Part shown: positions 15,993 to 24,987 of the stretch, one piece after another
Layout of the letters: every line of letters starts with the position of its first letter
Numbering within the stretch: the stretch's first letter is position 1
NCBI RefSeq assembly: GCF_001613325.1
Contig: NZ_BDCD01000022.1
Span: 124,001-188,000, forward strand
Length of the DNA: 64,000 nucleotides
Direction of reading: 5' to 3'
From: Nocardia yamanashiensis NBRC 100130
GTDB lineage: Bacteria; Actinomycetota; Actinomycetes; Mycobacteriales; Mycobacteriaceae
The notes under the pieces: generated by a model
What the model was told of the DNA's origin: nothing
Seen by the model: only the letters and a program-made list of their open reading frames with translations
Database searches by the model: none
Program-made: the position numbers and the translations under genes

Positions 15993-16829
15993 ATGCCCGC
16001 CCGCGACGTGCCAACGCTGACGACTTTTCCGTACCCGGAGCTCGACCAGCGCGAGGACGACCACTGGTCCGGTGCGCAGGTCAATGACGACGAACTGCGC
16101 GCCCTGGCGCTCGGCGGCTTCTATTCGGCGCGCTGGGATGCCTTCCACGACGCCCTGCTGCTCGGACCCGAACGCCAGCATCCGCTCGGTGACCGGCGCG
16201 AGCTGGCCATCGACACGCTGACCGGCGCGTGGGGCATCACCGACGGCACCGAGGCGATGGCATCCATGGAGCAACTCCTGGAGGGTATGCACGCGCCGCT
16301 GTACGCGCTGGTGCACCCGCTCGTCATGGCCGCCATCAATTCCGCCGAGCGCGACCGTTTCGGCGAACGCGCGGACCGCCATCGCGCCTTCCTGCGGCAG
16401 GTGGGTTCGTTCCGGGGCATGGAGAATCCGGAAGCGCTGGTCCGGGACTACGACATCTGGTCGCAGGCCATCAAACTCGGGCTCACCGACCATTTGGTCC
16501 GTCCGCTGCCGACCGATATCCAGGCCTGGGATCTGGCCCGCGTGGTGGCCGTGGCGCGGATGGCCTACACCGCCGGCTACCTCGACGCGGACGTGGCGTG
16601 GGACTACCTCATGCGCGCGCTGCCGCTGGCCCAGCGCAAGTACCGCAACTGGCGGCAGTTCGGCGACGCCTACCTGGCCGGCTGGACCTACTGGCAGGCC
16701 TGCGAGGACCTGGCGGAACTGAAATCCGGTGGCGTGGATCGCCGGATGGAACTGCTGCGCCTGTGGATGCGACCGTCCAGCCCGTGGCGGCGCATCACCC
16801 TGCAGCCCGAAGCGCAGGCCCAGGAATGA
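15993..16829 (+). CDS. DUF1266 domain protein
   Basis: 278 residues, soluble. The C-terminal half carries the DUF1266 core: AWDLARVVAVARMAYTAGYL followed by AWDYLMRALPLAQ and a WRQFGDAYLAG block. Biochemical function unknown; DUF1266 proteins occur sporadically in many bacteria. The ATG at 15993 is the first start. A strong hairpin follows the stop codon, so it is probably a single-gene transcript. Confidence 0.83.
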   Translation: MPARDVPTLTTFPYPELDQREDDHWSGAQVNDDELRALALGGFYSARWDAFHDALLLGPERQHPLGDRRELAIDTLTGAWGITDGTEAMASMEQLLEGMHAPLYALVHPLVMAAINSAERDRFGERADRHRAFLRQVGSFRGMENPEALVRDYDIWSQAIKLGLTDHLVRPLPTDIQAWDLARVVAVARMAYTAGYLDADVAWDYLMRALPLAQRKYRNWRQFGDAYLAGWTYWQACEDLAELKSGGVDRRMELLRLWMRPSSPWRRITLQPEAQAQE

Positions 16830-16835
16830 AAATGC

Positions 16836-16867
16836 CCGCGGCCCGCCTCTTTCGAGACGGGCCGCGG
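16836..16867. terminator. Bidirectional hairpin terminator
   Basis: Ten-bp perfect arms CCGCGGCCCG (16836-16845) and CGGGCCGCGG (16858-16867) between two convergent genes (ends 16829 and 16888). No T-run. Confidence 0.7.
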
Positions 16868-16887
16868 CGAATTCCGGTGCGATCCGC

Positions 16888-17844
16888 TCAGTCCGGCAGC
16901 GAACGCAGAATCCCGCGTCCGTAGCGCTGGAACTGCGCGTCGTCCACCATGCCGAGCGAATGCCGCTCGACCAGCAGCTCCCACTCCGAATACAGCTTGG
17001 AGACACCCGGATCCGCGGGCCCGGCGGCGCCATCGGCCACCTCGCGCTGAATCGCGAAATTCAAGGCCCCGGTGACCCGGTCGGTATCGGCACGATCGGT
17101 ACCTGTGAAATGCCAAGTCTGATTACCGTCATTGACTTCGACCCCGTACTCGCCGGGCGCGGCGCCGCCGGTCTCGGAATCGTCGGTGGTGCGCGCCCAG
17201 AGCAAGGCGGCGATCGGCAGTTCGTGCGCGAATCGCCTACTGGCGCCGATGGATACGAAGATCAACCGCGTGGTGGTGACGGCGAGCAGACCGGTCCCCT
17301 TGGCGGCGGGCGGCTGTGCGGTGACGACGGCCGTCTCCAGCACGTACTCGTCGGGCGTCACATAGCGGTGCAAGGCGGCGACGGCCGGTTTGCCATCGCG
17401 CTTGGGCGCCATCCGCCGGACCGCACGGTCCACATCGGCGCGGGCAGGTCCGCTGCGGCCCCAGGACGGGGTGGGCGGGGTGAGATCGGGGGCGGCGACA
17501 TCCAGGCGCTGGGTCGCCAGAATCTGATTGTTGATGCGTTCGACGATCACCGTCGCCGCGGGCACATCGTGTTCGGCGATGAGCACGGGTAGGGGAGTGC
17601 GGTCGGCGGGCACGCCGGTCAGCACGGGGGTGGGGTAGCGCAGGTAGATCTCGATGACGACCGCGTCGTCGGCGCGCCGATTCAAACGCACCTTGAGAAG
17701 TTCGCTTACGGGCACATCCAGCACACGCTCGCCGTCCGTACCCGGCCGCAGCACCGTCAACCGCCCGTTGCCGTGACGCACTATCGCTGTGGGTGTCCGT
17801 AGCTCGACTATGTCCATACCCCCTGCGCTCTGTTGTGTCGTCAC
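16888..17844 (-). CDS. Hypothetical protein, possible PH-like and SHOCT-like ends
   Basis: I do not recognise this family. The product is 318 residues with no signal peptide or membrane segment. Two parts stand out. GTGLLAVTTTRLIFVSIG followed by a short basic stretch resembles the 'becomes-visible-strand' core of bacterial PH-like domains. The last 40 residues (YSEWELLVERHSLGMVDDAQF) resemble a SHOCT-type oligomerisation motif. Both are weak resemblances. Start is uncertain: GTG 17844, or ATG 17817 (MDIVEL), which has CAGGGGG just upstream. Divergent from ftsH. Confidence 0.6.
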   Translation of the reverse strand: MTTQQSAGGMDIVELRTPTAIVRHGNGRLTVLRPGTDGERVLDVPVSELLKVRLNRRADDAVVIEIYLRYPTPVLTGVPADRTPLPVLIAEHDVPAATVIVERINNQILATQRLDVAAPDLTPPTPSWGRSGPARADVDRAVRRMAPKRDGKPAVAALHRYVTPDEYVLETAVVTAQPPAAKGTGLLAVTTTRLIFVSIGASRRFAHELPIAALLWARTTDDSETGGAAPGEYGVEVNDGNQTWHFTGTDRADTDRVTGALNFAIQREVADGAAGPADPGVSKLYSEWELLVERHSLGMVDDAQFQRYGRGILRSLPD

Positions 17845-18120
17845 TCACGATAGGACGACCATGCCATCATTGTGACCACTCGGTCCGACACCAGGGGGTG
17901 ATCGACCCGACGTGTTGCCGCAGATGGTCGGGGAACCACCCGCGTTCTCCAGCCGTTTACCTGTTGAACTGCACTAGCTGCCGAACTGCGCGATGTTACG
18001 ACTCGACCCTACGGGGTAACGTGGCTTGTCCGCATCCGTTCGCTGGAACGGGCGCGCCACAAGCATCGCAGGCAAACCGGATACACCCCCCGGAAAGGAC
18101 TGGCCGCCGGCCGACGCTCT

Positions 18121-20472
18121 ATGACCCGCAAGAATGTGTTCCGCAACCTGGCGATAGTCGCGGGCTTCCTGCTCGTGATCTATCTGGTCAGTTTCTTCAG
18201 TGATGACACGCGCGGCTGGCAGAAGGTCGACACGTCGGTGGCGCTTTCTCAGCTGCAGAACAAAGACAATGTCGACAACGTTCAGATCGACGACAAAGAG
18301 CAGCAGATCCGCATCACGCTGAAGAACGGCAATGATGCTACCGACAGCAAGACCAAGATCCTCGCCAAATACCCTGGCGGCGGCGAGATTTCCGCGCAGA
18401 TCTTCCAGGCGGCCAATGCCACCGGCGCCAAGGTCGACACCAGCGTCAAGCAGGATTCCTGGCTGAGTCAGATTCTGCTGTTCATGCTGCCCATGATCAT
18501 TCTGCTGGGCCTTTTCATCTTCGTGATGGCCCGCATGCAGGGCGGCGGCCGCGGCGGCATGATGGGCTTCGGCAAGTCGAAGGCCAAGCTGCTGTCCAAG
18601 GACATGCCCAAGACGACGTTCCAGGACGTCGCGGGCGCGGACGAGGCCATCGAAGAGCTGTACGAGATCAAGGACTTCCTGCAGGCTCCGGCGCGCTACC
18701 AGGCGCTCGGCGCGAAGATCCCCAAGGGCGTGCTGCTCTACGGCCCGCCCGGCACCGGTAAGACGCTGCTCGCCCGGGCCGTCGCGGGTGAGGCGGGCGT
18801 CCCGTTCTTCACCATCTCCGGTTCCGACTTCGTCGAGATGTTCGTCGGCGTGGGCGCCTCCCGGGTGCGCGATCTGTTCGATCAGGCCAAGCAGAACAGC
18901 CCCTGCATCATCTTCGTCGACGAGATCGACGCGGTCGGCCGCCAGCGCGGCGCCGGCCTCGGCGGTGGTCACGACGAGCGCGAGCAGACGCTGAACCAGC
19001 TGCTGGTCGAGATGGACGGCTTCGGTGAGCGCACCGGCGTCATCATCATCGCGGCCACCAACCGGCCCGACATCCTCGATCCCGCGCTGCTGCGCCCGGG
19101 TCGTTTCGACCGGCAGATCCCGGTCGGCAATCCGGACCTGGCGGGCCGCCGCGCGATTCTGCGCGTGCACTCGCAGGGCAAGCCGATCGCGCCCGACGCC
19201 GACCTCGACGGTCTGGCCAAGCGCACCGTCGGCATGTCCGGCGCGGACCTGGCCAACGTGATCAACGAGGCCGCGCTGCTCACCGCACGCGAGCACGGCA
19301 ATGTGATCACCGGTGCGGCCCTGGAGGAATCGGTCGATCGCGTGATCGGCGGCCCCCGCCGCAAGTCCCGCGTGATCAGCGAGGAAGAGAAGAAGATCAC
19401 CGCGTACCACGAGGCCGGGCACACCCTGGCCGCGTGGGCCATGCCGGACATCGAGCCCGTCTACAAGGTCACCATCCTGGCCCGCGGCCGCACCGGCGGC
19501 CATGCCATGACGGTGCCCGAGGACGACAAGGGCCTGATGACCCGCTCGGAGATGATCGCCCGCCTGGTGTTCGCCATGGGCGGTCGCGCGGCCGAGGAAC
19601 TGGTCTTCCACGAGCCCACCACCGGCGCTTCCTCCGATATCGACCAGGCCACCAAGATCGCCCGCGCCATGGTCACCGAATACGGCATGAGCGCTCGCCT
19701 GGGCGCGGTGCGCTACGGCCAGGAGCAGGGCGACCCGTTCCTGGGCCGGTCCATGGGCACCGGTTCGGACTACTCGCACGAGGTCGCCCGCGAGATCGAC
19801 GAGGAGGTGCGCAACCTCATCGAGGCCGCGCACACCGAGGCGTGGGCGGTGCTCAACGAGTACCGCGACGAGCTGGACGCCCTGGCCACCGCGCTGCTGG
19901 AGCGCGAGACCCTGCACCGCAAGGATCTCGAGACCGTGCTCGGCACCGTCGAAAAGCGGCCGCGCATCACCGCTTTCAACGATTTCGGCGGGCGCACCCC
20001 GTCGGATCGGCCGCCGGTGAAGACTCCGCGTGAGCTGGCCACCGAGCGCGGCGAGCCGTGGCCGGACGAGTCGGCCCGCACCCCGGTGCCCGCCGGCCAG
20101 CCTGTCAATGGCGGTTACGCGCCGGATCCGTACGCTCCGGCCCCGCCGCAGTACGGCTATCCCGCTCCGGCCGGTTATCCCGCGCCGCAGCCGGCTCCGG
20201 CCTATCCGCGGCACGGCAGCGGTACGCACGGTTCGCGTCCCGACTACGGCGCACCGGCCGGTTGGTCCGCTCCGGGCTGGCCGCCGCAGGAGGACGAACC
20301 GCAGCAGCCGCCCGCCCGCCCCGCCTACGGTGGCTGGGCTCCGGCCGGCAATCAGCGGTACCAGCCCGGCCAGTCCGGGTATCCGCAACCGGCGCAGCCG
20401 GAATCGGGTCGCCCCGCCGGGAATGACGAGGACGGCGACAACGGTTGGGACGGACCGAACGGTCGTCGCTGA
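18121..20472 (+). CDS. ftsH: ATP-dependent zinc metalloprotease FtsH
   Basis: 783 residues. Membrane-bound AAA+ protease that removes misassembled membrane proteins. There are two N-terminal membrane helices (about residues 10-27 and 118-140) flanking an extracytoplasmic domain; then the AAA+ module with Walker A GPPGTGKT, Walker B IIFVDEIDA and the second region of homology NRPDILDPALLRPGRFD; then the zinc site HEAGH. The last 130 residues are a Pro/Tyr/Gly-rich disordered tail, as in mycobacterial FtsH. The start MTRKNV aligns with the M. tuberculosis start (MNRKNV) although the closest AAAGGA lies about 20 bases upstream. It heads the folate gene run. Confidence 0.96.
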   Translation: MTRKNVFRNLAIVAGFLLVIYLVSFFSDDTRGWQKVDTSVALSQLQNKDNVDNVQIDDKEQQIRITLKNGNDATDSKTKILAKYPGGGEISAQIFQAANATGAKVDTSVKQDSWLSQILLFMLPMIILLGLFIFVMARMQGGGRGGMMGFGKSKAKLLSKDMPKTTFQDVAGADEAIEELYEIKDFLQAPARYQALGAKIPKGVLLYGPPGTGKTLLARAVAGEAGVPFFTISGSDFVEMFVGVGASRVRDLFDQAKQNSPCIIFVDEIDAVGRQRGAGLGGGHDEREQTLNQLLVEMDGFGERTGVIIIAATNRPDILDPALLRPGRFDRQIPVGNPDLAGRRAILRVHSQGKPIAPDADLDGLAKRTVGMSGADLANVINEAALLTAREHGNVITGAALEESVDRVIGGPRRKSRVISEEEKKITAYHEAGHTLAAWAMPDIEPVYKVTILARGRTGGHAMTVPEDDKGLMTRSEMIARLVFAMGGRAAEELVFHEPTTGASSDIDQATKIARAMVTEYGMSARLGAVRYGQEQGDPFLGRSMGTGSDYSHEVAREIDEEVRNLIEAAHTEAWAVLNEYRDELDALATALLERETLHRKDLETVLGTVEKRPRITAFNDFGGRTPSDRPPVKTPRELATERGEPWPDESARTPVPAGQPVNGGYAPDPYAPAPPQYGYPAPAGYPAPQPAPAYPRHGSGTHGSRPDYGAPAGWSAPGWPPQEDEPQQPPARPAYGGWAPAGNQRYQPGQSGYPQPAQPESGRPAGNDEDGDNGWDGPNGRR

Positions 20473-20622
20473 CCGGGTCCCGATACGCTCGAGAGGTTCG
20501 TGGCCCGGCTCGGTCCGGTTCGCGGGGCAGGTGAGACGCCTGCCGCGCGCATCGGCCGGGCCGTCGGCGACCGCGGACAGGCCGCACTTCACTACGCGGC
20601 AATTCAACACAGGAGGTGTCGA

Positions 20623-21246
20623 TTGTCGGCCACCAACAACCGTGTCGTTTCGGGCCCGCTGGCGCTCGACACCGGTCGGCCGTTCGATCAGGAGCGCGCG
20701 GAGGCTGCCGTGCGCGAATTGCTGATCGCGGTCGGTGAGAATCCGGACCGCCCGGGCCTCGCCGACACCCCCGCGCGCGTGGCGCGGGCCTACCGGGAAA
20801 TGTTCGCCGGGCTCTACACCGAACCGTCCGAGGTGCTCAACACCACCTTCGACGAGGGGCATCAGGAATTGGTGCTGGTCCGCGACATCCCCATGTACTC
20901 CACCTGTGAACACCATCTGGTGGCCTTCCACGGCGTCGCGCACGTCGGCTACATCCCCGGCCCGCACGGCCGCGTCACCGGCCTGTCCAAACTGGCCCGC
21001 GTGGTGGATCTGTACGCCAAGCGCCCGCAGGTGCAGGAACGCCTCACCAGCCAGATCGCGGACGCCGTCATGGAGAAGCTGGACCCGCGCGGCGCCATCG
21101 TGGTGATCGAGGCCGAGCACCTGTGCATGGCCATGCGCGGGATTCGCAAGCCCGGCGCGTCGACCACGACCTCCGCGGTGCGTGGCCTCTTGCAGACCAA
21201 TGCCTCCTCGCGTGCGGAGGCCCTCGACCTCATTCTCCGGAAGTGA
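20623..21246 (+). CDS. folE: GTP cyclohydrolase I
   Basis: First step of folate (tetrahydropterin) synthesis: converts GTP to 7,8-dihydroneopterin triphosphate and formate. 207 residues with the zinc-binding Cys/His of STCEHH and HLCMAMRG and the GRVTGLSKLARVVD block. I set the start at TTG 20623 because AGGAGGT (20611-20617) lies 5 bases upstream and the product then matches family length; the open frame continues upstream without a family-like sequence. Its stop overlaps a possible GTG start of folP (GTGA), so folE to folK are probably one coupled unit, downstream of ftsH by 150 bases. Confidence 0.96.
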   Translation: MSATNNRVVSGPLALDTGRPFDQERAEAAVRELLIAVGENPDRPGLADTPARVARAYREMFAGLYTEPSEVLNTTFDEGHQELVLVRDIPMYSTCEHHLVAFHGVAHVGYIPGPHGRVTGLSKLARVVDLYAKRPQVQERLTSQIADAVMEKLDPRGAIVVIEAEHLCMAMRGIRKPGASTTTSAVRGLLQTNASSRAEALDLILRK

Positions 21247-21257
21247 GCGCACCGACC

Positions 21258-22181
21258 ATGACCGAAAGCGGCACCCGGGGGACGAAGCTGATCGTTCCTC
21301 GCGGTGGCCGCTCGTGTGTGGTGATGGGCGTCGTGAACGTCACCTCCGATTCGTTCTCCGACGGCGGGCGCTACCTGGACCCGGAGTTGGCCGTGGCGCA
21401 CGGCATCGAGCTGTACGAGATGGGCGCGGACATCATCGATGTCGGCGGCGAGTCGACGCGGCCGGGCGCCATCCGGATCGATCCCGCGACCGAGGCCGCG
21501 CGGGTCGCGCCGGTGATTCGCGGGCTGGCCGCGGCCGGGGTGCCGACCAGCGTGGACACCATGCGGGCGAGTGTGGCCGAGGCGGCCATCGAGGCCGGGG
21601 TGGCCATGGTCAATGATGTCTCCGGCGGCCGGGCCGACGCCAACATGGTGAAAGTCGTTGCCGAGGCGCGGATTCCGTGGATCCTCATGCACTGGCGGGC
21701 CGATGCCGACTACCGGCACACCGGGCCGGCCGAACAGTACGACGACGTGGTCGCGCGGGTGTGGGAGGAACTGCACGCCCAGGTCGATCTCGCGGTCGCG
21801 GGCGGCGTGGACTTCGACCAGCTGGTCATCGATCCGGGATTGGGGTTCGCCAAGAACGCCGACCACAACTGGGAGCTGCTGGGCGCCTTGTACTTCGGGC
21901 TCACCGAGATGATGGACGCGGGGCTGCCGATCCTGATCGGGGCCTCGCGCAAGCGTTTCCTCGGCGCGCTGCTGGCCGACGAGGCGGGCCCGCGCCCGCC
22001 AGACGGCCGCGAGATCGCCACCGCCACCATTTCCGCGCTGGCCGCCGAACACGGGGCCTGGGGCGTACGCGTGCACGATGTACGCGCCTCGCTGGACGCC
22101 ATTGCCGTCGCCGATGCCTGCACCCGCGCCGCCTCCCGGCTGCGCGGCCGGTACCGGCGGGGACGAGGAGAACCGAATTGA
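21258..22181 (+). CDS. folP: Dihydropteroate synthase
   Basis: Condenses p-aminobenzoate with dihydropterin pyrophosphate to give dihydropteroate; the sulfonamide target. About 307 residues with the pterin-binding signatures VMGVVNVTSDSFSDGG, DVGGESTRPGA and the C-terminal RVHDVRASLDAIAVADA. Start is ambiguous between GTG 21243, which overlaps the folE stop, and ATG 21258; I list the ATG because GGAAG at 21238 is too near the GTG. Its stop TGA overlaps the TTG start of folB. Confidence 0.95.
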   Translation: MTESGTRGTKLIVPRGGRSCVVMGVVNVTSDSFSDGGRYLDPELAVAHGIELYEMGADIIDVGGESTRPGAIRIDPATEAARVAPVIRGLAAAGVPTSVDTMRASVAEAAIEAGVAMVNDVSGGRADANMVKVVAEARIPWILMHWRADADYRHTGPAEQYDDVVARVWEELHAQVDLAVAGGVDFDQLVIDPGLGFAKNADHNWELLGALYFGLTEMMDAGLPILIGASRKRFLGALLADEAGPRPPDGREIATATISALAAEHGAWGVRVHDVRASLDAIAVADACTRAASRLRGRYRRGRGEPN

Positions 22182-22558
22182 GCACGGACCGGATCGAACT
22201 GCGCGGCCTGAAGGTGTACGGCCATCACGGCGTCTTCGACTTCGAGAAGCGCGACGGCCAGGAGTTCGTGGTCGATGTGACGCTGTGGACGGATTTCACG
22301 GCCGCGGCCAAATCCGACGATATCGGCGACACCATCCACTACGGGGAGCTGGCCGATCAGGTGGTGGCCATCGTCTCCGGGCCGCCGCGCGATCTGATCG
22401 AGACGGTGGTGTCCGAGGTGGCCGACGCCATCATGTTCGACACCCGGATCGCGGCCGTGGAAGTGGTGCTGCACAAGCCTTCCGCGCCGATCCCGCACGC
22501 TTTCGAAGACGTTCGAGTAGTCACGTCCCGCCGTCGCGAACCGGAGGAGCAGGGGTGA
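22178..22558 (+). CDS. folB: Dihydroneopterin aldolase
   Basis: Cleaves 7,8-dihydroneopterin to 6-hydroxymethyldihydropterin and glycolaldehyde. 126 residues, typical length. ELRGLKVYGHHGVFDFEK is the N-terminal family signature, DTIHYGELAD the middle one, and VVLHKPSAPI contains the catalytic lysine. TTG at 22178 is the start: it is part of TTGA shared with the folP stop, and GAGGAG (22165-22170) sits 7 bases before it. Coupled to folP and to folK by overlapping codons. Confidence 0.95.
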   Translation: MSTDRIELRGLKVYGHHGVFDFEKRDGQEFVVDVTLWTDFTAAAKSDDIGDTIHYGELADQVVAIVSGPPRDLIETVVSEVADAIMFDTRIAAVEVVLHKPSAPIPHAFEDVRVVTSRRREPEEQG

Positions 22559-23085
22559 CCCGGGTAGTCCTGTCGATCGGATCCAATCTCGGCGATCGGC
22601 TCGCCCATCTGCGCAGTGTGGTGGACGCGCTGCGGCCACGGCTGCTGGCCGTGTCGTCGGTGTACTCCACCCCGCCGTGGGGCGGCGTGCCGCAGCAGGA
22701 CTACCTGAATGCCGTACTGGTGGCCGAGGATCCGGCGCTGGAGCCCTCGGACTGGCTGCAGCTGGGCCAGGAGCTGGAGCAGGCCGCCGACCGGGTGCGC
22801 GAAGTCCGATGGGGCGCGCGCACTCTCGATGTGGACGTGGTCTGGGCCGCGCAGCGCCGCCGGGACGCGCAGGTGGTGGTCCGCAGCCTGGATCCGACGC
22901 TGACGCTGCCGCACCCGCAGGCGCACCATCGCGCCTTCGTGCTGGTGCCGTGGCTGGAAGTGGAGCCGGACGCGACGCTGGAAGCCGCCGGGAGGGTGCG
23001 CTCATTGCGAGAGTGGTTGTCCGCCTTGGATGCCGCCGAGGTCGAGGGCGTCCGCCGCACCGGGCACGCGCTGGGCTGGAAGTAG
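22555..23085 (+). CDS. folK: 6-hydroxymethyl-7,8-dihydropterin pyrophosphokinase
   Basis: HPPK transfers pyrophosphate from ATP to hydroxymethyldihydropterin, giving the folP substrate. 176 residues. Visible: SIGSNLGDR at the start, the pterin-binding VYSTPPWGG region, and the HPPK signature WGARTLDVDVVW, whose two aspartates bind magnesium. Starts with GTG 22555 overlapping the folB stop (GTGA); GGAGGAG at 22543-22549 is 5 bases upstream. This completes a compact folE-P-B-K set in biosynthetic order apart from the swap of P and B/K. Confidence 0.95.
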   Translation: MTRVVLSIGSNLGDRLAHLRSVVDALRPRLLAVSSVYSTPPWGGVPQQDYLNAVLVAEDPALEPSDWLQLGQELEQAADRVREVRWGARTLDVDVVWAAQRRRDAQVVVRSLDPTLTLPHPQAHHRAFVLVPWLEVEPDATLEAAGRVRSLREWLSALDAAEVEGVRRTGHALGWK

Positions 23086-23092
23086 TGATGCC

Positions 23093-23563
23093 GTGAAACC
23101 GACACGGGTGCTGGATCTGTGCGCGAATGTCGCGCTGGCGGCGGTGATCGCCTGGGTGGCGACCAATATCGCGTATTCGAGTTTCCCGCCCATCACCGTG
23201 CTCTCGGGCGCCTCGCTGCTGCCGGTGGCGGTGCTGGAAGCGGTGCTGGCGTTCGTGGTGCGGGCGCGGGTGGAGAACCGCGGGATCGGGGACGGGCCGC
23301 GGCAGCTGCATCCGATCACGGCGGCCCGGGCGGTGGCGCTGGCCAAGGCGTCGTTGCAGGTGGGGTCGCTGGTCGGCGGTATCTGGCTGGGCTTCCTGAT
23401 CTGGCTGCTGCCGAATCGATCGGATATGAGCGCGGCGGCTTCGGATACGCCGGGCGCGGTGGTCGGGCTGGTGGCCGGGCTGGCATTGGTGGCGGCGGCG
23501 CTGTGGCTGGAATATTGCTGCCGGGCGCCGATCGATCCGCCCGATGAGGCAGCAACTTCTTAG
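23093..23563 (+). CDS. DUF3180 membrane protein
   Basis: 156 residues with four predicted membrane helices. It matches the small DUF3180 family found after folK in mycobacteria (Rv3605c position): TRVLDLCANVALAAVIAWVA at the start and the HPITAARAVALAKAS block that links helices two and three. Function unknown. The GTG at 23093 follows the folK stop by 7 bases; co-transcribed with the folate genes. Confidence 0.85.
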   Translation: MKPTRVLDLCANVALAAVIAWVATNIAYSSFPPITVLSGASLLPVAVLEAVLAFVVRARVENRGIGDGPRQLHPITAARAVALAKASLQVGSLVGGIWLGFLIWLLPNRSDMSAAASDTPGAVVGLVAGLALVAAALWLEYCCRAPIDPPDEAATS

Positions 23564-23632
23564 CTAACAGGTTGGCAGTGATCATTACCAAGGTGGCGGA
23601 CTTGGACGGTAGATCAAGCTACGCTGGCGGAC

Positions 23633-24856
23633 ATGGTTTCACCCTCCCGTAGCAGCACTTCCCGTCGACGGCGAGAAGACGCGGGAAAGTTTTTCACCGG
23701 CGTACTGCTTCTCCTCGGACTGGTAGCCAGTATTTTCCTGGTCTTCAGCGACAACCCGCACATGATTCGGGTCGGCCTGGTCGCGGCCCTCTGGGCGGCC
23801 GCCATCGGAGCCCTCGCGGCCACCCGTTATCGCAGGGAGGCGGCGGTCGACAAGGCGAAAGTGGGTGACCTGCAAAAGGTCTACCAACTGCAGCTGGAGC
23901 GCGAGGTTGCTGCCCGCCGGGAATACGAGCTCGGGGTCGAGACCCGGGTGCGCCGCGAGGTGGGCGCCAATGCCGAGGAAATGGCCGCGCTGCGTGCCGA
24001 ACTCGCCATTCTCCGGGAGAACCTGCACCGCCTGTTCGACGGCGATCTGCTCGAAGAGCGGCCCGCATTGCGCGCCGAAGCGGTGCGCGTGGCGGAACTG
24101 CCCGCCCGCGACCCCGCCGCCAACGGCAATTCCGCGAACAATAACTGGACGGAAACCGAGCCCTGGGATCCGTGGTCCACGCCCGACGAGGACGAGCAGG
24201 ACCTGCACGCCCGCATGGCCCCCGTCTTCGACGCCGACCACCCCGAACCCCCGGCCTTCGCCACCCCCTTCGACGACCCGGTGACCGCCGAAACCTCCAT
24301 CGTCACCTTCGACACCGGCAGCTTCTCCGCGGTCCGCCTCAGCGGTTTCGACGACGACGAACCCGCCGACCCGACCCCGGCCGCCACCCCGGCGACCGCC
24401 GCGGCCGCCACCCCCGACCGCGCCTTCGCCCCCGACCTGGCCGCGCCCGAAGCCGCCCAATCCCGCAACGGCGCACCCAAATCCGCGGACTTCCGCGCCC
24501 GCACCGCCGAGTCCCCGGAACCCGGCCCCGCCGAACCCCTCACCGGCCTGGAACGCGAACAACTCACCCAGATCGCCTGGTTCGAAACCGACATCCCCGC
24601 CGGCAACACCCCCACCGACCCGGTCCCCACCCCCGCCGCCGCCGAACCCGCCGCCCCTGCGGCCCCCGCGTCGAACGGCCACGACCACCCGGCCTCGGGC
24701 CCCAGCTCCACCCACCCGTCGCCGTCCCGCGCCTCCACCCCGATGGGCACCGCCAGCTCCCGTCGCCGCCGCCGCTCCGAGGAATCCACCGACTCCGGCC
24801 CCCGCCTCTCGGTCGCCGAGATCATGGCCAACCTCCGCTCCGAAAGCGAACGCTGA
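23633..24856 (+). CDS. DUF6779-type membrane protein with long Pro/Ala-rich tail
   Basis: 407 residues. A basic N-terminus (RSSTSRRRRED) is followed by two membrane helices (about 19-40 and 46-62), a charged coiled-coil (about 70-130), and then about 260 residues rich in Pro, Ala and Thr. This is the layout of Rv3604c, which holds the same position in mycobacteria between the DUF3180 gene and the DUF2520 gene. The helix pair anchors it in the membrane with the long tail presumably cytoplasmic. Function unknown. The tail composition is skewed to CC-rich codons, making several false open frames on both strands here. Confidence 0.78.
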   Translation: MVSPSRSSTSRRRREDAGKFFTGVLLLLGLVASIFLVFSDNPHMIRVGLVAALWAAAIGALAATRYRREAAVDKAKVGDLQKVYQLQLEREVAARREYELGVETRVRREVGANAEEMAALRAELAILRENLHRLFDGDLLEERPALRAEAVRVAELPARDPAANGNSANNNWTETEPWDPWSTPDEDEQDLHARMAPVFDADHPEPPAFATPFDDPVTAETSIVTFDTGSFSAVRLSGFDDDEPADPTPAATPATAAAATPDRAFAPDLAAPEAAQSRNGAPKSADFRARTAESPEPGPAEPLTGLEREQLTQIAWFETDIPAGNTPTDPVPTPAAAEPAAPAAPASNGHDHPASGPSSTHPSPSRASTPMGTASSRRRRRSEESTDSGPRLSVAEIMANLRSESER

Positions 24857-24987
24857 CCCACCCTTGACCGACCCCGGGAGTGGGCATTCCCACAGTCGGT
24901 GGTCGTCCCGAATCGGGGCCGATATTCTCGGCAAGTAACGTCCGGTACCCGCATGGCGGGACTGGAACGACTTTCGAGAGGACAAGG

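Noticed and set aside
17974..21252. A 1092-codon open frame on the minus strand
   Set aside because: It is antisense to ftsH and folE, has low-complexity His/Arg/Gly/Ala content and no domain. It is a product of high GC at third codon positions.
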